Source of the DNA: CAZXBB01 sp964638815
GTDB lineage: Bacteria > Planctomycetota > Phycisphaerae > Phycisphaerales > SM1A02
Length of the DNA: 6,894 nucleotides
Direction: 5' to 3'
NCBI GenBank assembly: GCA_964638815.1
Contig: CAZXBB010000259.1
Location: 1-6,894 of the forward strand
How positions within the stretch are numbered: position 1 is the stretch's first letter; every line of letters starts with the position of its first letter. The position numbers and the translations under genes are program-made. Below are positions 5,439-6,894 of the stretch, one piece after another. Below the pieces are notes generated by a model. That model ran no database searches. It was not told where the DNA came from and saw nothing but the letters and a program-made list of their open reading frames with translations.

Positions 5439-5700
5439 GACGGCGCATGTGCCCCGTTCTGCGCAGCAGGGTCCGACGGCGTTCGAGGACCGGGCGCGTC
5501 CGGCGCACCTGCGCGCATGCGTGTTCCGACCAGCCGACGACCGCGTGTGCCCCGGTCCTGCGCAGCAGGGCCGGGTGGCATCCGATGGACGGGTGGCGTC
5601 CGGCACCTGCGTGTTACCATCCGACGAAAGCGTGTGCCCCGTTCGGCGCGGCAGGGCCGGCGGCGTCCGGCAGGTTCGCGTGTTCCGACCAGCCGTGGGG
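5427..5700. repeat. Imperfect long direct repeats (about 70-99 bp), three copies plus a partial one
   Basis: Blocks start near 5427, 5522, 5612 and 5681. They share landmarks in the same order: CCGACCAGCCGAC, then GTGCCCCG, then CTGCGCAGCAGG, then a GTCCGGC-type end leading to CGTGTT. Copy three has a changed start and a shorter tail, and copy four is cut after CCGACCAGCCG. Frames cross the region, but they are rich in Arg, Cys and Pro and lack ribosome binding sites or known motifs, so it is treated as non-coding. From 5701 to 5833 I see nothing except very GC-rich sequence. Confidence 0.65.
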
Positions 5701-5833
5701 CAGACGCGGCAGCGTGACCGCACCCCCCGCCCGCGCGAGCCGCCCGCACGAGCCCCCGCGACCACCGGCAGGCGGCGCCCCCCCGTTGCCCGAGTTCCGA
5801 GAGACGGCCACCCCCGGACCGCAGGAAGTCGGG

Positions 5834-5839
5834 TAAACT
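5834..5839 (+). promoter_or_regulatory. Likely -10 box of the tRNA-Gly gene
   Basis: TAAACT lies 11 bases before the mature tRNA 5' end, giving a predicted transcript start at about 5846 and a short leader. No TTGACA-like -35 box is found at the usual distance. Confidence 0.4.
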
Positions 5840-5850
5840 GCCGGCTCCCC

Positions 5851-5923
<73 letters not shown>

Positions 5924-5930
5924 TTGATGA

Positions 5931-5959
5931 CCGCCGTTGACGCGAACCGTCAGCGGCGG
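5931..5959 (+). terminator. GC-rich hairpin after the tRNA, possible terminator without a T run
   Basis: CCGCCGTTGACG (5931-5942) pairs with CGTCAGCGGCGG (5948-5959) over 12 positions with one G-T pair, around a five-base loop. It starts eight bases after the tRNA. No run of T follows, so it may end transcription weakly or protect and process the tRNA 3' end. Confidence 0.5.
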
Positions 5960-6162
5960 CCCACGCTTGCCCGGGGCGTCACTTGTGCGAGGTGGGGCGA
6001 GGCGCCGGGCGGATGCCCGGCTGGCGGCGTGCCAGAAGATGACGGCGGTGACGCGCGTGGACGCCCGTGTGTGCAAGCGCTTGTGCAAGTGGGTTTGTGC
6101 AAGGTACCGAGTGCGAAGACGCCGCTGCCGGACTGGTCCCCGGCGCGAAGGAGTGCGGGAAG
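5960..6162. other. Non-coding region between the tRNA and the DprA-like gene
   Basis: No convincing gene is seen. It contains a perfect 7-bp hairpin, GCCGGGC (6004-6010) with GCCCGGC (6015-6021), around loop GGAT. It also contains three copies of TGTGCAAG at 6070-6077, 6082-6089 and 6096-6103, plus a one-mismatch copy at 5984-5991. CAAGCGCTTG at 6074-6083 is a 10-bp palindrome joining two of these copies. Confidence 0.5.
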
Positions 6163-6243
6163 ATGAACTCGAAGATCAGCGAGTCATATGGCACGGAGAT
6201 CGGCAAGGGAGTTCGGCTGGCGAAGTACGTGGTACCGAAGTAG
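6163..6243 (+). CDS. Possible 26-residue small ORF
   Basis: ATG at 6163 follows AAGGAG (6148-6153) at a nine-base spacing and the frame ends in TAG at 6241-6243. The peptide starts MNSKISESYG and ends AKYVVPK. It has no signal sequence or hydrophobic helix and matches no family I know. It could be a real small protein, the surviving start of a gene cut short by rearrangement, or chance. The good ribosome binding site and normal, non-Arg-rich composition are the only support. Confidence 0.3.
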   Translation: MNSKISESYGTEIGKGVRLAKYVVPK

Positions 6244-6256
6244 GAACGAGCTACTT
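6238..6256. terminator. Short inverted repeat spanning both convergent stop codons
   Basis: AAGTAG (6238-6243) and CTACTT (6251-6256) form a 6-bp stem with a seven-base loop. Each arm contains the final Lys codon and TAG stop of one of the two convergent frames. There is no T run, so any termination would be weak. Confidence 0.25.
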
Positions 6257-6894
6257 GCCCGTGTCGCCGAACAATGAGGCCTGATGTCCTAGTACCGGCT
6301 TCGTCACTTGGTGCCAGCCCGGTTGATCTAGCATGGCATCATCGACTGGCGCAGCCCCTAGTGCCTCAAGCGCCGCGCGCCCAGTTCCGGCTTCGCCACC
6401 GGCTCTCACCAGTACGGAGCCCCACTTGTTCTTAATCGCCTCGGTTGCTCCCGTCCAAGTCCCCCCGCTTCGTAGTGCTGTCTCTACGACCATCGTGGCT
6501 TTCGCAGCCGTGTAGATGTACTTATTGCGCTCCATCGCGCGCCATGCTATGAAGCGCGTGATGTCCGGGCTACATGTCGACACAAGCGTCATTCGCCCAC
6601 TGCCGATTGCCTCAAGGCTCTCCGACTTGCTGGCGTTTCGCAGCAGACTGTCCGCCACCACGCCGACTGTATTCCCGCCAGCTGACAGCGCCGCAGCCAT
6701 CGCGTACTGATCCACCCCGCGAGCGAACCCGCTAATAACGCTCATCCCATCGCGAACGGCGCAATCCGCAACGCGAACGGCGAAGTCCCGACCCGCGTCA
6801 TCGACATCCCTCGATCCCACGACACCGATTGCATTCCCGTCGATCAAATGTGGATCGCCAATACAGAACACAATCGCCGGCCGCTGCACACCGA
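6251..6894 (-). CDS. Divergent DprA/SMF-family DNA-processing protein (N-terminus outside the window)
   Basis: The frame is open to the window edge and stops with TAG at 6251-6253. The GTG at 6889 is probably internal, because similarity begins before it can supply the usual N-terminal part. Counting from that GTG, GVVGSR at 22-27 opens a Rossmann-like fold. SGFARGVD at 53-60 and GGNTVGVVADSL at 71-82 match the DprA signature regions, and RNKYIY (121-126) with VVETALRSGGTWTGA (134-148) matches the later part of the fold. Known DprA proteins bind single-stranded DNA and load RecA during transformation. This one lacks an obvious C-terminal winged helix and differs at several positions, so it may be an accessory paralogue rather than the housekeeping copy. 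G+C is lower (33/60 at 6481-6540), suggesting transfer. It reads toward the tRNA, and its operon partners would lie beyond the right edge. Confidence 0.82.
   Translation of the reverse strand, partial: GVQRPAIVFCIGDPHLIDGNAIGVVGSRDVDDAGRDFAVRVADCAVRDGMSVISGFARGVDQYAMAAALSAGGNTVGVVADSLLRNASKSESLEAIGSGRMTLVSTCSPDITRFIAWRAMERNKYIYTAAKATMVVETALRSGGTWTGATEAIKNKWGSVLVRAGGEAGTGRAALEALGAAPVDDAMLDQPGWHQVTKPVLGHQASLFGDTGK

Noticed and set aside
5391..5700. Further attC sites forming a cassette array
   Set aside because: No RYYYAAC core is found in the repeats, and the GTT words present are not followed by RRRY. The blocks are direct repeats, not folded inverted ones.
5937..6284. 115-codon plus-strand frame after the tRNA
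   Set aside because: It is Arg- and Cys-rich with no ribosome binding site, covers two hairpins, and runs into the DprA-like gene.

Overview
This is a G+C-rich bacterial segment. Hand counts give 41/60 G+C at 901-960, against 33/60 at 5101-5160 and 33/60 at 6481-6540, so the left three quarters look like host chromosome and two stretches on the right look acquired. The organism cannot be named from this window. The G+C content, abundant short tandem repeats and lone attC-type site would fit Gemmatimonadota, Myxococcota or similar high-GC environmental bacteria, but this is a guess.

Layout from left to right. (1) 1-327 is the C-terminal end of a MobA/MocA-like nucleotidyltransferase that starts outside the window. 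(2) 328-599 has no convincing gene, but ends in five consecutive 11-bp repeats just before a strong ribosome binding site. (3) 600-2363 encodes a 587-residue fusion of an alpha/beta-hydrolase and a metacaspase-like (C14) protease, apparently standing alone. (4) 2364-2541 is almost entirely a degenerate 12-bp tandem repeat. (5) 2542-3591 encodes a VOC-family ring-cleaving dioxygenase. It is followed 29 bp later by 3621-4997, an exported lipoprotein fusing MsrB and MsrA. These two probably form a small operon for quinone/electrophile and oxidative stress. (6) 5019-5384 is, by its boundaries, a single integron gene cassette: a 7-bp core site on the left, a small two-helix membrane protein and a folded attC site on the right. 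No integrase is visible. (7) 5385-5833 is gene-free and repeat-rich (12-bp and roughly 70-99-bp units). (8) 5851-5923 is tRNA-Gly(CCC) with a -10 box and a following GC-rich hairpin. (9) 5924-6250 is mostly non-coding, with hairpins, a repeated octamer and one possible 26-residue ORF. (10) 6251-6894 on the minus strand is a divergent DprA/SMF-family protein, cut by the window edge. Its lower G+C and position next to a tRNA suggest the edge of an acquired island.

The strongest unusual items are the lone integron cassette lying next to a repeat field, the hydrolase-metacaspase fusion with a helically spaced 11-bp array upstream, and the DprA-like gene beside the tRNA. Short tandem repeats recur throughout, both inside proteins as linkers and between genes.
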